DNA of 64,000 bases from assembly GCA_944548615.1 (NCBI GenBank), contig OX155951.1, positions 38,560,995 through 38,624,994 of the forward strand, in the 5' to 3' direction. Under the pieces are notes generated by a model. It had not been told where the DNA came from. It saw only the letters and a list, made by a program, of their open reading frames with translations, and did not search any database. Positions 43,229-54,740 of this stretch are shown here, in pieces. Each line of letters starts with the position of its first letter. The first letter of the stretch is position 1. This stretch comes from Micropterix aruncella (lineage: Eukaryota; Arthropoda; Insecta; Lepidoptera; Micropterigidae). Position numbers and translations under genes: made by a program.

Positions 43229-43935
43229 TATTCTATACATCCACAAAATCTCTTGCACAGTCTCTCCTCTTGCCTCTCCTTGACTATGCAGATGTGGCTT
43301 ATCTCGATTTATCAGAGGAACTGCTCAACAAACTTGAACGTTTGCAAAATGTATGCATACGATTCATCTTCGGTCTACGTAAGTATGATCACGTGTCCGA
43401 CTATAGGGCACAGTTAGAGTGGTTGCCAATACGCCAAAGAAGAAATGTTCATATACTGGCTCTCCTATATCGTGTACTCACCCAACTAACACCATCCTAT
43501 CTCCAGGAGCTTTTTGAACCACTAAGTTCCCACGGTCTCGTACTTCGGTCAGCCTCTGACAGTTTATTAAAAATTCCGAGTCATAATAGTGATTTCTATT
43601 CCTATTCTTTCTGTGTCCATGGTGCAAGACTCTGGAACGATCTCCCAGCAAATATACGAAACTCGCCTTCTTTACCATCGTTTAAGACTCACCTTAAGGA
43701 TTACTACCTTTCTAAGAAGTAACCAGTTCTTCCCTTTCTCTCCTGTTCCTCTCCCAATTTCCTCTCCTCGGGCACTATTAGTCTTAAATTCTTCCACTTG
43801 TCTGTATGTTGTGTAATAATCTTTATTTTCACAATGCGCGCATGTACCACTATGTTTAGGTTAGCTGTAAGACATTGCCATGTGGCAATAAGCTCGCCTT
43901 TTTTGTATACTTTTTAAGTGCAAATAAAGAGTTTA
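43229..43935 (+). pseudogene. LINE 3' fragment, family delta, copy 1
   Basis: From about 43229 the frame reads TKSLAQSLLLPLLDYADVAY, then LERLQNVCIRFIFGLRKYDH, WLPIRQRRNVHILALLYRVL and VHGARLWNDLPANIRN, ending SKK-stop at 43722. This is the thumb and post-RT region of a CR1/Jockey-group LINE; YADVAY is the common DYADVVY motif, not the catalytic box. The 3' UTR runs to aagtgcaaataaagagttt and a TTA tail at about 43935. The coding part is intact but lacks endonuclease and the RT core. Confidence 0.8.
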
Positions 43936-44569
43936 TTATTATTATTATTATTAAATATGGAACATTCCAAAACTGAAATCTGTAGAGTATCTCATTGCCT
44001 GTCAAGGAAGACCTTTCTGAGCTTACTGGATTCCGATCGACTGATTTTCGATCGTTGTAAGCTATGATCAGGCGACCGTAGAGGATGGCTGACGAGAAAC
44101 TTGTGTAAATTGTCAATACCAAAATAAACACCTCGTTAATAAGTAGTCCTAGGTTATGATCTTCCGCGTTGGCAATGGTCTATTGAAAATGGTTTGCTCA
44201 TAGGTCACGGCCGTTGGGAAATAGGGCTTTGCAGCAAATCCTGGATATCTTTGTGGAGATAGCCAGCAGACATTAAGTCACATGACACGTTTTTATTTAT
44301 GACGCTACCGATATCGTTAAAAAATACAAAAACTTACATTTTGATAGTCTCCAGTTTCGTGCAGAGATCCAATCTTCCATCATATAGAACAGGGTAGGAA
44401 ATATGTAGCATCTCATGTTAAGGATTGTACTTAATTTGTTCTTGAAGTGGGTTGATCACTATCTTCAACGTTGTTATAAGCTAAGCTGGGCTTGTTACGC
44501 GATACTGATTTATTGCAAAATTCAAAAAAAATTATACACTTTCTTTATATCATAATCATTTTGCAAACT
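43936..44569. other. No recognised gene
   Basis: Mixed, unassigned. An ORF on the minus strand (43856-44131) lies partly in the LINE tail and is not considered real. Confidence 0.45.
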
Positions 44570-44746
44570 ACATATACCCCGAACGAAATGTTTTCAAGCT
44601 AATTCAGATGGTTTTATGTTTGCAGGTAGTTTTTGACCAGGAATATATATGATCGCTCATTTTACATTCTGCTTTAACATACTGCTCTGTCTCGTTCACA
44701 TGAACTATTTTCCTATATTAGTTCACGAAGAAACGTAATCGAGCCC
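44570..44746 (+). mobile_element. MITE family 'GGGC', copy D (right half only)
   Basis: Aligns with the right half of copy B (ggaaatatg-like block, ggcaggtagt-like block, actgctctgtctcgttcac) and ends AAACGTAATCGAGCCC at 44746, followed by ATT. The left half is missing. The 3' flank ATT fits the A-N-T target pattern of the complete copies. Confidence 0.7.
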
Positions 44747-45483
44747 ATTGTCTACTTTCCTAATATTTACTATTTCGATGCCTTCAACTACACAATCGAC
44801 TAGTTCTGCCATTTTTCCTCTTAGTATAGCTATCTCATCTGATAACACAGCTACTACGTCATGTTTTATTTAAATACTCTGCTCATCCACTGTTAGTAAG
44901 ACCATCATTGTTAAAATAAAAGATTTTCCAGAATAAAAATCAACCACATTCATCCTTAGCAAAAAGTCACAGTAATATACATATGCATTTTTTAAATCAA
45001 AGTCTGTTTTGTTTATCGACCCGAAATGCTAAAGGTTTCTTGTAATTATTAGCGATCTATCGCTTTATGTGACAATAATTGGATAATACGCATGGATGTA
45101 GTTTTATTGAATCTGAATCAAGTCTATATAGCCGTCCATAGAATTAATGATCGCGGGAAGACCAAAATAAAACAAACGAATGTAGCTAGATGGACGGCGG
45201 ACGGGTCTGCCCGGTCCCCGACAATAGTCGTAATTGAAGAAATTGCCGGATCTGCGAGATGATAGAATAGACGCCCAGCGAAGAGATCAACGCACTCGTC
45301 GTCGTTTACAAATGCTACCTAATCAGATAACATTAATGTTAGGCAAAATAATCATAAAATAAAAGTAATCCAGATTTCAATTTTACTATACAATTTGCAC
45401 GTCTCGTTGAAAATCATGAATATTTTACTAAAATCCACCAATTTTTATGTAGAAGCCATCCAGGCTGTGCACTGTTCTCTGTG
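44747..45483. other. No gene; GC-richer patch at 45150-45310
   Basis: A unique patch with gatggacggcggacgggtct and gagatcaacgcactcgtcgt stands out from AT-rich DNA. It has no long frame and could be conserved non-coding. The rest is unassigned. Confidence 0.3.
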
Positions 45484-45880
45484 CACTGAGAAAAATATAA
45501 CGATGTAATATACGGAAATAAGCATGTTTCAAAAAGGATTACTTATATAGCTAGACTGTGGTCCATGCGTATAAATTAACATGAGGCGTAACGGTGTTGG
45601 CGTGACAGTACCGTCACCGTGTCGCAATTTTAAAACATAATATTATTTTATTACGTCGCGACTTTGAAAACTCGCTTCTAACATTACAGCATGTAGTATG
45701 TATACGTACGGTTATAGTCAGACACGTGAATCATGTTGAAACTACAGTATACTGTTATTTCCGTATTAACGGTAAGGAAAATGTGGATACATATAATCGA
45801 TTAATGGAGTTTCACCAAAATTCGAACAAAACGGTACTTTTCGAATAGCGGATATTCCACGCAACTGAATAGCTAGGGGT
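45484..45880 (+). mobile_element. TA-type MITE, copy 2 (3'-truncated)
   Basis: Starts CACTGAGAAAAATATAACGA, as does the complete element at 62083-62561, and shares its ttggcgtgac, cataatattatttt and cagtatactgttatttccg blocks. The 3' end is lost after about 45840. The left flank is GTG, not TA, and an upstream short direct repeat (ctgtgcactg twice) may have altered it. Confidence 0.65.
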
Positions 45881-46554
45881 ACCTATATCAGATGCTACAC
45901 TCGCAATATACAAACTGGAAAATAATGATTGCAAAAGAGATGCCAATTTAAGAGCATGGCCTTAATACGTTTGAAGAGTAATTAATTTAATCTGTTTAAG
46001 TTTAAAACACGAAATAAAAATTAAACACAAGCCTTTAGAAGCCACCGAGGGCGAAGAACATTGATTGATTCTTGGCCGCTGACCTAAAGAAAGAATAAAG
46101 ATGATCGACGAGCTGAGTGAAAAGAAGGCAACTAAAGTAGCGATACGGCGAACATTAATTACAAGGTAAATATTATTACTTTTCATTGGCAGTGTATAAG
46201 GTAGATGTGTGTATTTCAAGGCGGCTTAAAGGGTTGGTGAGGTCATGGCATATGGTGACCTCTACAACATTCCATATAGTACTATCTAGTCTGATTTATT
46301 GGGGTGCCAGTAATACAAGCAATGTTACTAGTTATTACGCAACAAAACAGATAACACCCAGTTAAAAGAAGTAAATTCTCGACGGCAAAATCCTGGTCTA
46401 TAAACTTGTAACAAATCGAGCTCTCATAGCTGAACTGTATACATATATAATTAAAATGTCAGCTGCAATATATCTAAATTAAATAATTTATTGTAGTCAC
46501 CGATTTCTTGACGATTTCATTGTTAACACGATCATGCACATTGAGAATTTAGCC
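45881..46554. other. No recognised gene
   Basis: AT-rich. A minus-strand open frame at 45962-46219 is hydrophobic with no family resemblance. Nothing assigned. Confidence 0.45.
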
Positions 46555-47260
46555 ATTATAGATGGAGCATTGATACTTAATGGAAAAAGACTTGACGCAG
46601 AATCTTTTGGTGGAAAAACACAAATCAATTTTATAAATAATGATCAGAATACACTAAGACTTGGCATCAGTAAACACAAATAATAGAACAACCAAAGTCC
46701 AAGATAGGAAAGAACAGATAAAGATTATAGAGTGGCAAAAGTACAGAAAAGCTACTTGTACCTTAGCATTAAATTCTATAATCTACTCCCTATAAAATTT
46801 AAACAGCTGGAGGACATAAAATTAAAAAAAAACATCAAGGAGATGCTGATAGGCCACCCTTTCTAGTCATGATTTTTCAAATATTGTGCCCATTTAAATT
46901 ACTTAAAAAAGTAGAGCCTTATTGTCTGATTATTTTATATGGTCTTATATCTGTACTTTTAGTTTAAAATGCATAACGTAGATTTAATTTGATTATTTAA
47001 CATTTTACTGACAATTTGAATATTACGATAAATAATTTTACTACGTATCTTTTCGAATCACTAACTACTTCAAATATTAAGCTTCTATTTTGATTATTTA
47101 TATTTATCGTTTGACAATCTAGTAGTTAATTCTTGACTAACTATGTATGTTCAGTAAAGAGTAGTAACGAAACTTACTACATAACCCAATTATTTTGACA
47201 CGTCCAAGAGCGGTCTTTAGCCGTCAATTGGACACGTCGAAAATGTAATGTAATGTATAG
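46555..47260 (+). pseudogene. LINE 3' fragment, family gamma, copy 1
   Basis: At about 46720-46865 the plus strand reads DYRVAKVQKSYLYLSIKFYN, then LLPIKFKQLEDIKLKKNIKE and MLIGHPF-stop, a LINE C-terminus. The 3' UTR contains tctgtacttttagtttaaaa and gattatttaacattttactg and ends caattggacacg, aaatgtaatgtaatgta. The same C-terminus and UTR recur at 55.2-55.9 kb. Confidence 0.65.
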
Positions 47261-47439
47261 TAATAGACGAAGCCTATACTCTTAATGAGTTCTAGCGCTA
47301 ATAATAATGTGTTTTTAAACTGAATTATTTTACCATGCTTATATAACTCGGTGAATATATATATTGATGATTGCAATACTAGAACTGGCCCCTTACTTTA
47401 AGGGTCAGCACCATGTAACCTGGAAAGACATTACGAATT

Positions 47440-48045
47440 ATTAGTATTGTTTAAGACGAGCTTTAAAGGATTCTACAGAAGGTGAATACCTTAAGTTAAC
47501 CGGGAGACCAAGCCTTACAGCATGCACCCTAAAGAAATAAGAATAAACGTGTGTCCTGCGGGAAGGGACTTTCAAAAGATTACCAGAGCCCTAACGACGC
47601 TGTAAGTAGGACGATAATGACAAAAAGAGGTCTAAAAGATAGTACGATGACGTCGGTGAGAGAATGCGAAAGAGTAGCGAAAGTATGCGAACATTTCTCC
47701 TTTTGCCAATGGGCAACCACTTCAATTGAGCCCTAAATTCAGGCACACGGTGAAAGCTGCGTAGACCTCCTTTGAATTATCCTAGGATTCTTTTGCTCTA
47801 GAATACATTTCCTTTCCTGGGTTTGTCAAGAGCTACCTACACGATTTACAAGCCCGGAACTGGTGGTGACTACGTTCCGAGAAGACATTGAAGAGACCCT
47901 CGAAGCTAACCTGCAGATCGCGTAAGAAGTGCGTCCCAGTTTATAGCACAGGGCGTCCACAAGCAAGTTCCTTCGGAGACCGTTTTCAATAATGAAACCC
48001 AAAAACTTTACTGACGTCACCGGCCGCAGTGCCTGAATTTATTAA
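47440..48045 (-). pseudogene. LINE fragment, family delta, old copy
   Basis: On the minus strand, 48020-47880 reads SVKFLGFIIENGLRRNLLVD and YAICRLASRVS, a late RT segment. After a gap it reads QLKWLPIGKRRNVRILSLLF, then FRVHAVRLGLPVNLRYSPS and a basic end near 47450. These match the 43.3- and 52.4-kb copies but with several frameshifts. It is older than those copies and lies between them. Confidence 0.65.
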
Positions 48046-48336
48046 AGCGTATGTTAATGCTGGTAGAACAGTTCCTCGCAATTGAAAGAGATTGCTCTTT
48101 ACTTTGCGATTACATTTTTTTTCAAATTTCAAATTAATTAATTAATTTCAAATTAATAATAATTATAACTATAATTATAATGTACTTAATTTTTGTACTT
48201 TTATATTTCTTTTTGTGTTATTATCTTAATAAAGTAGTGTTATTAACTTAATATTTATTTTTTATTCATTGTATTACTTTCATAAAATCATAAATTAAGC
48301 TCAGCTAATCTGTAACACGACATTCATTGACTGTTA
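48046..48336. other. AT-rich, possible Helitron interior
   Basis: No gene. An attaatta-rich stretch lies near 48135. It precedes a Helitron-type 3' end, but no matching 5' TCTATACTAAT start could be found upstream. Confidence 0.4.
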
Positions 48337-48365
48337 GGCGGTACGAAGTTCGCCGGGTCAACTAG
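48337..48365 (+). mobile_element. Helitron-like 3' terminus
   Basis: ggcg (48337-48340) and cgcc (48351-48354) pair around gtacgaagtt, followed by gggtcaaCTAG at 48362-48365 and a T. This is the hairpin plus CTAG|T layout of the element at 41274. Its 5' end is not identified. Confidence 0.6.
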
Positions 48366-49739
48366 TATATAATAAAATAAATCTAGTTAGTTTCTGTAAA
48401 CTTTCAGTATGACCAAAGTAACATTAGGTAGAAAAAGAGGTAAAATCAGTATTATTAACATATGGTCATTGCTACCTTTAGGGCCTTTTCCCATAAACAC
48501 CTTTCAATAGGCACGAGGCCACATGGATGGCGCCACTAATGGACCGTCCTCAGACCCTCGACAGACCAAACGGGACCAAATCGCTCTGGCTGCCCACTAG
48601 TGCCCACTGCTCCCATTGTATTGTGGATGTTTTCAACCTCTTTGTTAGCATTTTGTTCGCTTCATTACACCGTGAATCTTTTGTGCTTTTATAAAAAAGG
48701 GATCTTGGAGGAGTTGAAGGGTGTCCGTGGGCCGCGAATACACTTGACCACTTTAGTGCAACTTACCAATAACAAACATGGCTCAAAGAGAGTATCTGAG
48801 TTATACAGAATATCTCGGTTTCTTCAAGAAGTTCTGATTGATACTTTTGGTTGTCTAATTACCACTTCTGATTAATACTAATAATTTTGGATTTATTTTA
48901 TTTATTTATTTATTTTACATATACATTCAAATGCATGAGCATAACAGAAAATGAATTGATAATTTAGAAAATGCCGTTGTATGCTTTTAAAGTTATATAG
49001 ACATCTGTCTGAGCCCAGGTTACATGGCGCATACATTAAACGCAAATGAATATCTTTCAATTATACTAAGCAAAGAGCAGCCGAGCCCGCCTTGCTAGGC
49101 ACCCCTGTGTTAAGGCGAGCTCACTTCGGGAGTCCCACTAGAGTGCCACGGTTGTGTCAAGGAAAGATCTAAGATAACATTTTTGAAATTATTTATATTT
49201 TCATTTATCATTATTATTATTGATCAATGATATTATTATTATTGAGGTTGAATATAGACTATAGACTATAAATAGTATTTTATTCATCTAATATTGTAAA
49301 TGCTATCGGATATGTCATAATAATACATGTTTAAAACACACATGATTAATCACAATAAAAATGGGAAAAATATTTTTTTTAAATCCAAGAAATAATATCC
49401 AATAGCTTAAAACTAATGCAACAAATAATCAATACAAATAATACCAATAATAACAAGTCAAACAATAGATAATTGCTTAATAATCACACATGAAAACCGC
49501 CAATAATTATAATGAATAAACACACATTATCAAATTATTCTTACGAGGTTTACCTCGTATGTTTTAACAAAAGAATAATAGAGGTATCATACAGAGATGA
49601 TATTTTTTTTAACACGCATTTATTAGGTCGACCTGTATGTAACTATGTAATGGAATCTAAGGTAACTAATCTAACCATCTTCCAAGGATCGTAGCGTCAT
49701 GAAAATTGGCAGCTGTATGTAGTTCTGATGATAATACAA
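48366..49739. other. No recognised gene
   Basis: Mostly AT-rich with TTTA tandem near 48893-48915. Open frames at 48600-48875 and 49512-49694 carry no family motif I know. Confidence 0.45.
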
Positions 49740-49985
49740 TAATATGGTACTGTCGAACTGACCTGATGATGGAGTCGGAAGATATGAACTGGAACTTCAT
49801 GATGGAACATCGTATCATAGCTGTGTTTGGACTTGTTAGAAAAGTCTTGGAATGAACTTTGACCACGATTAGGTTTCAAGGTCTGATGATGAAGCCGGAA
49901 GATAGGCACTAGCATTCCATGATGGAATATCGTATCATAGCCGTATTTGGACTTGTTAGAAAGGTCTTGTAACAACGATAGATAT
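49740..49985 (-). repeat. Tandem array, two units of 120 bp
   Basis: gatgatggagtcggaagat at 49764 and gatgatgaagccggaagat at 49884 head two units that also share ttccatgatgg, catcgtatcatag and tttggacttgttagaaa. The core is the reverse complement of that in the 22.1-kb array, so both are one satellite-like family. Confidence 0.8.
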
Positions 49986-50154
49986 GTGTACAAGCTTTTC
50001 ATAGTTTATTATGGTTTTGCAAAGATACGTTTACAGATAAGATGTCGTTGTTCTGATACAATAGTCGTTTATATTCGTTTCTATTTAATAACGTCATTGC
50101 ACGTCGGCTCAAATCACGGTTCAGCTACCATCCGGTAGCGTCATCTAAGTGAGA
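49986..50154. other. Unassigned spacer
   Basis: No feature recognised. Confidence 0.5.
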
Positions 50155-50560
50155 CTCAACCTGGGAGGGTTGTTGTGAACTTTCCTGCGGCTGTAAACAG
50201 TCGTAGGCAGTTTGGATCGGAGGTTCCGATTCGGGGGAACACACCGGGCGGAAATGGACGGTTTGCGCGACGTGCGGCTTCAGCTAATCGTTTGCGCAAC
50301 CCGGCGAATAACCCATGGAGTAGAGGAAACGTACGATTCCTAAGAAGCGGGGATAGATTTTGATCTGGCGTCATCTATCCTGAGAAACGATCCGTTGGCC
50401 ACCCGATCCCTTGTGAGTTGACAGGAAAAATGCGCCTCTGTCCGCGATTACTGCTATCACCACATAAAGGCCGCGCAAACGACTTCAAGCCCGTGATCAG
50501 ACTGGAAGACGAAGAAATCATGCCAAATTTGATAAAGAGGGCATGAGGACGGCCCGCTAT
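50155..50560 (-). repeat. GC-rich interspersed repeat, copy 3a (inverted part)
   Basis: Reverse-complement similarity to 24050-24420: the ggatcggaggttccgatt, gagaaacgatccgttggcca and gccgcgcaaacgacttcaag blocks. Overlapping opposite open frames here are not conserved in the other copies. Confidence 0.55.
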
Positions 50561-50819
50561 GTTTAATTCTGTGTCTCGCGGTAAGGATTCTCACAGGCTC
50601 GTTGTTGGAGCTGGACAGTGAACTGTATTTATCTTATAAATCTTCACGTTTACTCCATGAAGTTTTATCGACAGAACCACCTGCTGTCGTTAAAACTCCA
50701 TGGAGTAATGGGTACGCCCGTTGTGTTGACACCTCCAGATTCTATCCGAATATAACGCTAGTTATCAACTATAACATAGGATATATTTTTGCCCGCAGGT
50801 ATTCTATTGTTTAATGAAG

Positions 50820-51235
50820 TAGTAGGGCAGTGTCGACTACAACAGGCGAACCCGTCACCCCAGACTGGTATAACGATATGTAAACATTCTTTCAGCCGTG
50901 GGATGAGCGTAGTGCCACACGGGATCGAGTGGCCCAAGGTCATTTCAAAAGTGGCATGACAACAGGTCAACATCCACCCCCGCTGCTTAGGAGATTTCCA
51001 TAGTTTCCAGACTTCTTCAGCAATTAGTCAGAATGCACAACCGATTGGCTTCGCCGAACGGTGAGCAAACCGTCCAGTGGCACCATGATGCAATCCCGCC
51101 GGGAGAAACCGCTCTACCAGCTTTGAGGCCTGAGACGCGGGAGTCTTACCCGGGGTAGCCTTCCATCCGAGAACAAAGTGGATCTTGTCGCCCAAGCTGC
51201 ACGAAACCGTTCCCAACCTGTTTAGTGAAATAGTC
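50820..51235 (+). repeat. GC-rich interspersed repeat, copy 3b (direct part)
   Basis: Plus-strand similarity to 23713-24525 with an internal deletion: caacaggcgaacccgtcacc at the start, ccgaacggtgagcaaaccgt in the middle and aagctgcacgaaaccgttcc at the end. With copy 3a it makes an inverted arrangement about 260 bp apart. Confidence 0.55.
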
Positions 51236-51610
51236 TTTTATTTTTTGCTTCACCAGCAGCAAAAGTGGCGCGTGTAGCTACCCGCAGTTCGACGCATTTT
51301 CCCTCGGTTTGAATGATTGCAGCGCCACCTCCCGGCACGTCGGGCGATTTATAACTGGGCCTCGGTCGCGCCCGTGTGACGGTTGCGTTATTTTTGCGTT
51401 TGATTAATAGGCCCTTTTGTCGCATGTCACTCGGATGCACGAACGCCACATTAAGATCTAACGGAAGGCGGAGATCCCGGAATCGATTCGGTGAGGCTGC
51501 ATTGCGAGCGCGCTGCGCCGTGAGAGATACCCCCGATAAAATATGAACACTTTCTACTGTCCTTAACAACGGTGGAATTCGACGCCAGTAAATCAACGCA
51601 TTGCTCAATC
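51236..51610. promoter_or_regulatory. CpG-rich low-copy segment
   Basis: CpG-dense (ctcggtcgcgcccgtgtgac, gcgagcgcgctgcgccgtga), unique in the window. A minus-strand frame is open for 128 codons (51222-51608) without recognisable domain. Candidate first-exon, promoter or conserved non-coding DNA; not decided. Confidence 0.25.
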
Positions 51611-51841
51611 TGTGGTTGGAAAGGCGGGTACGTAATTAACGCGCTTTGTGTAGCTGGTCATATTCAAAAGTATCTGATATCATTGATTATATAGGGTATT
51701 CGATTGCTCAACGTCGTACTAGATTTTGGCTACCAGGATTTTATTTCAAAACGAAATGGGTAGATAACAATCATAGTTCTAAAAATTTATTAATCTTTTT
51801 ATTATGTTCAATATGGCGATTTTTCTTGTATAACAGTATGG

Positions 51842-51890
51842 TGCCGCACTGTAGATGGCGCTCTAAATACACCTATAAGGTATATAATAA
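51842..51890 (+). repeat. Repeat M5, 5' end, interrupted by LINE delta
   Basis: gccgcactgtagatggcgct, then ctaaatacacctataaggta is the start of repeat M5. It stops at an AATA run where the LINE delta tail begins; an actagcaaat block beyond the LINE near 52646 resembles the next part of M5, suggesting LINE insertion into this copy. Confidence 0.4.
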
Positions 51891-52645
51891 TAATAAACTC
51901 TTTATTTGCACTTAAAAAAAAAAAAAAAAAGTATACAAAAAAGGCGAGCTTATTGCCACATGGCAATGTCTTACAGCTAACCTAAACATAGTGGTACATG
52001 CGCGCATAGTGAAAATAAAGATTATTACATAACATACAGACAAGTGGAAGAATTTAAGACTAATCGTGCCCGAGGAGAGGAAATTGGGAGAGGAACAGGA
52101 GAGAAAGGGAAGAACTGGTTACTTCTTAGAAAGGTTGTAATCCTTAAGGTGAGTCTTGAACGATGGTAAAGAAGGCGAGTTTCGTATATTTGCTGGGAGA
52201 TCGTTCCAGAGTCTTGCACCATGGACACAGAAAGAATAGGAATAGAAATCACTATTATGACTCGGAATTTTTAATAAACTGTCAGAGGCTGACCGAAGTA
52301 CGAGACCGTGGGAACTTAGTGGTTCAAAAAGCTCCTGGAGATAGGATGGTGTTAATTGGGTGAGTACACGATATAGGAGAGCCAGTATATGAACATTTCT
52401 TCTTTGGCGTATTGGCAACCACTTTAACTGTGCCCTATAGTCGGACACGTGATCATACTTACGTAGACCGAAGATGAATCGTATGCATACATTTTGCAAA
52501 CGTTCAAGTTTGTTGAGCAGTTCCTCTGATAAATCGAGATAAGCCACATCTGCATAGTCAAGGAGAGGCAAGAGGAGAGACTGTGCAAGAGATTTTTTTG
52601 TGTCCATAGGAAGAAATCTTCTGAGTGTTTGCAGAGGGTGAAAAC
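51886..52645 (-). pseudogene. LINE 3' fragment, family delta, copy 2
   Basis: Minus strand: HPLQTLRRFLPMDTKKSLAQ, then the same 150-residue C-terminus as at 43.3 kb, ending SKK-stop at 52119, and a 3' UTR to aagtgcaaataaagagttt at about 51886. It differs from copy 1 by only a few bases and a longer A tract near 51909. It is 5'-truncated. The two copies lie about 8 kb apart in opposite orientation. Confidence 0.8.
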
Positions 52646-53365
52646 TAGCAAATATTATTTATAATAATATTGAAATAAAAAAATAATGTTTAAATTGTCG
52701 CTCTTATTATTTTAGTAATTGCTGTTTTTTCACACTGGCCAATTTGAACTTGGATAACTTGGGTTTGAGTTTGAATTTCAAATTCAAAGAAATTTTAATT
52801 AAAGTCCATGTTATTCTGTTTTAAGGATCAGCTGTTTATATGTCTTTTCATCTTTTGTTTCCGTTCAAATATTTTCATTTGTGCAACCATGGTAAAGTTG
52901 AAAATTTGCATTATTTTCAAATATGAGATCCTGTGCCGGTGTTTTTTATTACAGCTTCTTGCAGTCTGTATATCCACAGTTACCGTGAATGTTTACCGTT
53001 AAGAACTGCAAACAATGATGGAGACGCTCGTGATTAAATAACCGAGCCTGGTCAATCGCTCATCGCCACTGCTTCTGAATGACAACGCATAACCACAGAT
53101 TCCACTGCAACCAGTCGCAATGTTGCAGCAGTAACCGCTCTCTAAGCGAACGATCCCTCCTCGCATCCCTATCCTTAAAAATAGAAATAAGACATATAGC
53201 GTAAGCATGAGCCAGTTATCATATGGACTGAGCCCAATATATTATTACGTTAGATCTTGCCCCAAGACACAATGTAAACAACACTGCTCGAACTTGGCGA
53301 GCCACTAAATTGTATGATAAATTATATAAAATAAAGATAATTCTATTCTATTCTATTCTATGCGA
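52646..53365 (+). repeat. Unassigned sequence ending in an ATTCT-tailed LINE-like 3' end
   Basis: The last part (about 53210-53340) contains ccccaagacacaatgtaaac and tgtatgataaattatataaa and ends in tandem ATTCT (53341-53361), a tail of the kind used by some non-LTR elements. No coding part is recognised upstream. Confidence 0.35.
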
Positions 53366-53654
53366 CTGGAGACCCTTTGCCACCCACCGTACTAACCAGA
53401 CCTTGCTAAAATAGAATTTATTTTTTTAGGATTTAGATAACTTTTTACAAGAAAAAAAAAAAAACTTTGAAGAGTCGGTGAAAAACGCTTTTAAAACATT
53501 CATTGGTTACTATCTACGAGAGTTTTACAGCAGAGGAATTAAACAACTCCCAATAAAATGACAAATCTGCATAGATAACAGGGGTTACTATTTCTATTAA
53601 TTCATTTTTCATTTAATACATTTTTCATACAAAGTTTTTGGCCTTAAATTTCCT

Positions 53655-53960
53655 TTATAGGTAAGGACCGAATATTATTTAAATAAAAATGTCAATTTTT
53701 AATTTAGTATACAGGTTTCAATAGGTAATAATTACGCATTTCAAGTTCAGATAGACTAACAGATGACCTTCTATCTCTCCGTATTATTTCTGTGATGTAA
53801 TCAGCATATATAAAAATGCAATAAATGCCACTAATAACTAAATATTGTTATTATTTGTTAAATAAGTGGGTTTTAAAATCAATCGTTTAACAATGTTATT
53901 AATTGTTTAATATGTTTAATAACAATGATGGCCAAATAAATCACAACCCTAATAACATGG
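53655..53960 (+). repeat. Repeat M5, 5'-truncated copy
   Basis: Contains gtcaatttttaatttagtat, acaggtttcaataggtaata, tatctctccgtattatttct and ends gatggccaaataaatcacaa, all in the order of 56265-56650. Confidence 0.65.
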
Positions 53961-54454
53961 CCATTTTTCTATTTCTTGATTGTTGATTGATAGTTTGATC
54001 CTTATTAAATGTAGTTCATGTAGAACTCTTTGGATGCTTTCTATTTTTCTAGTTTACATATTTTTTTGTTATTGAATTGCTGATTCTCTATGTTTTCTTA
54101 TTATTTCTGTTTATTTTTATTTTTATAGTTTTTATGTCTTTGTTATTTTTGAATTTCTATGTTTTTTTTTTCAATATTAGTTTTTTATAGACTTTTTTAT
54201 AATTTGAAATGTAATTTTATTTGTAGAAATACCAATTTTAATTGATATGTAATTTCTATACCCAGATCGGGTTTTTGAAAATATTTTTTTCTTATTCTTT
54301 CTTATTTATTACCCATTGTAAGTATTCCTGCAGGCTCATAGGTAAGGAATGATCATTAGAAAGTTATTCTTAACTCAATTCCAGTCTTGTTTCAAAGTAG
54401 CTCTTGCAGTTAAATAAACAACAAAAGTAATTTTATAGTGAGCATCAAACCCGT
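53961..54454. other. T-rich, no gene
   Basis: Very T-rich, like LINE 3' UTRs, but no terminus or coding part is identified. Confidence 0.45.
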
Positions 54455-54740
54455 TGGCGGGTGCTTATAAAGCCGCCGCATTCCAGGTACGGCACGGTGC
54501 TCTGTAATTTGGCGGATCAGCGGCCGACGCGGTTCCTCGCGCAAGCCAAACGACTCATTAAAATATCTCGCCTTTCTTTCCCGAAACAGGAACTCAGCTG
54601 AGCCGTATCGCTACCGACCCGGGTGCAAAGTAATAACTCCATCTCCGCTTTGAGATCCTTCGCGAGTCCGAGCCTCCCTTTTAACTCTCGCCTGCCACGA
54701 AGGCGGAGGAGGATTTCTCGCTTTTGTGTTAGACACAATA
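54455..54740 (+). promoter_or_regulatory. CpG-rich segment with TATA-like motif
   Basis: ggcgggtgcttataaagccg holds a TATAAAG box immediately before CpG-rich DNA (gcggccgacgcggttcctcg). The segment is unique in the window. A core promoter is possible, but no downstream coding exon or initiator can be shown. Confidence 0.2.

Noticed and set aside
43229..43722. Intact reverse transcriptase gene
   Set aside because: Only the thumb and post-RT part is present; the DYADVAY motif is not the catalytic YxDD.
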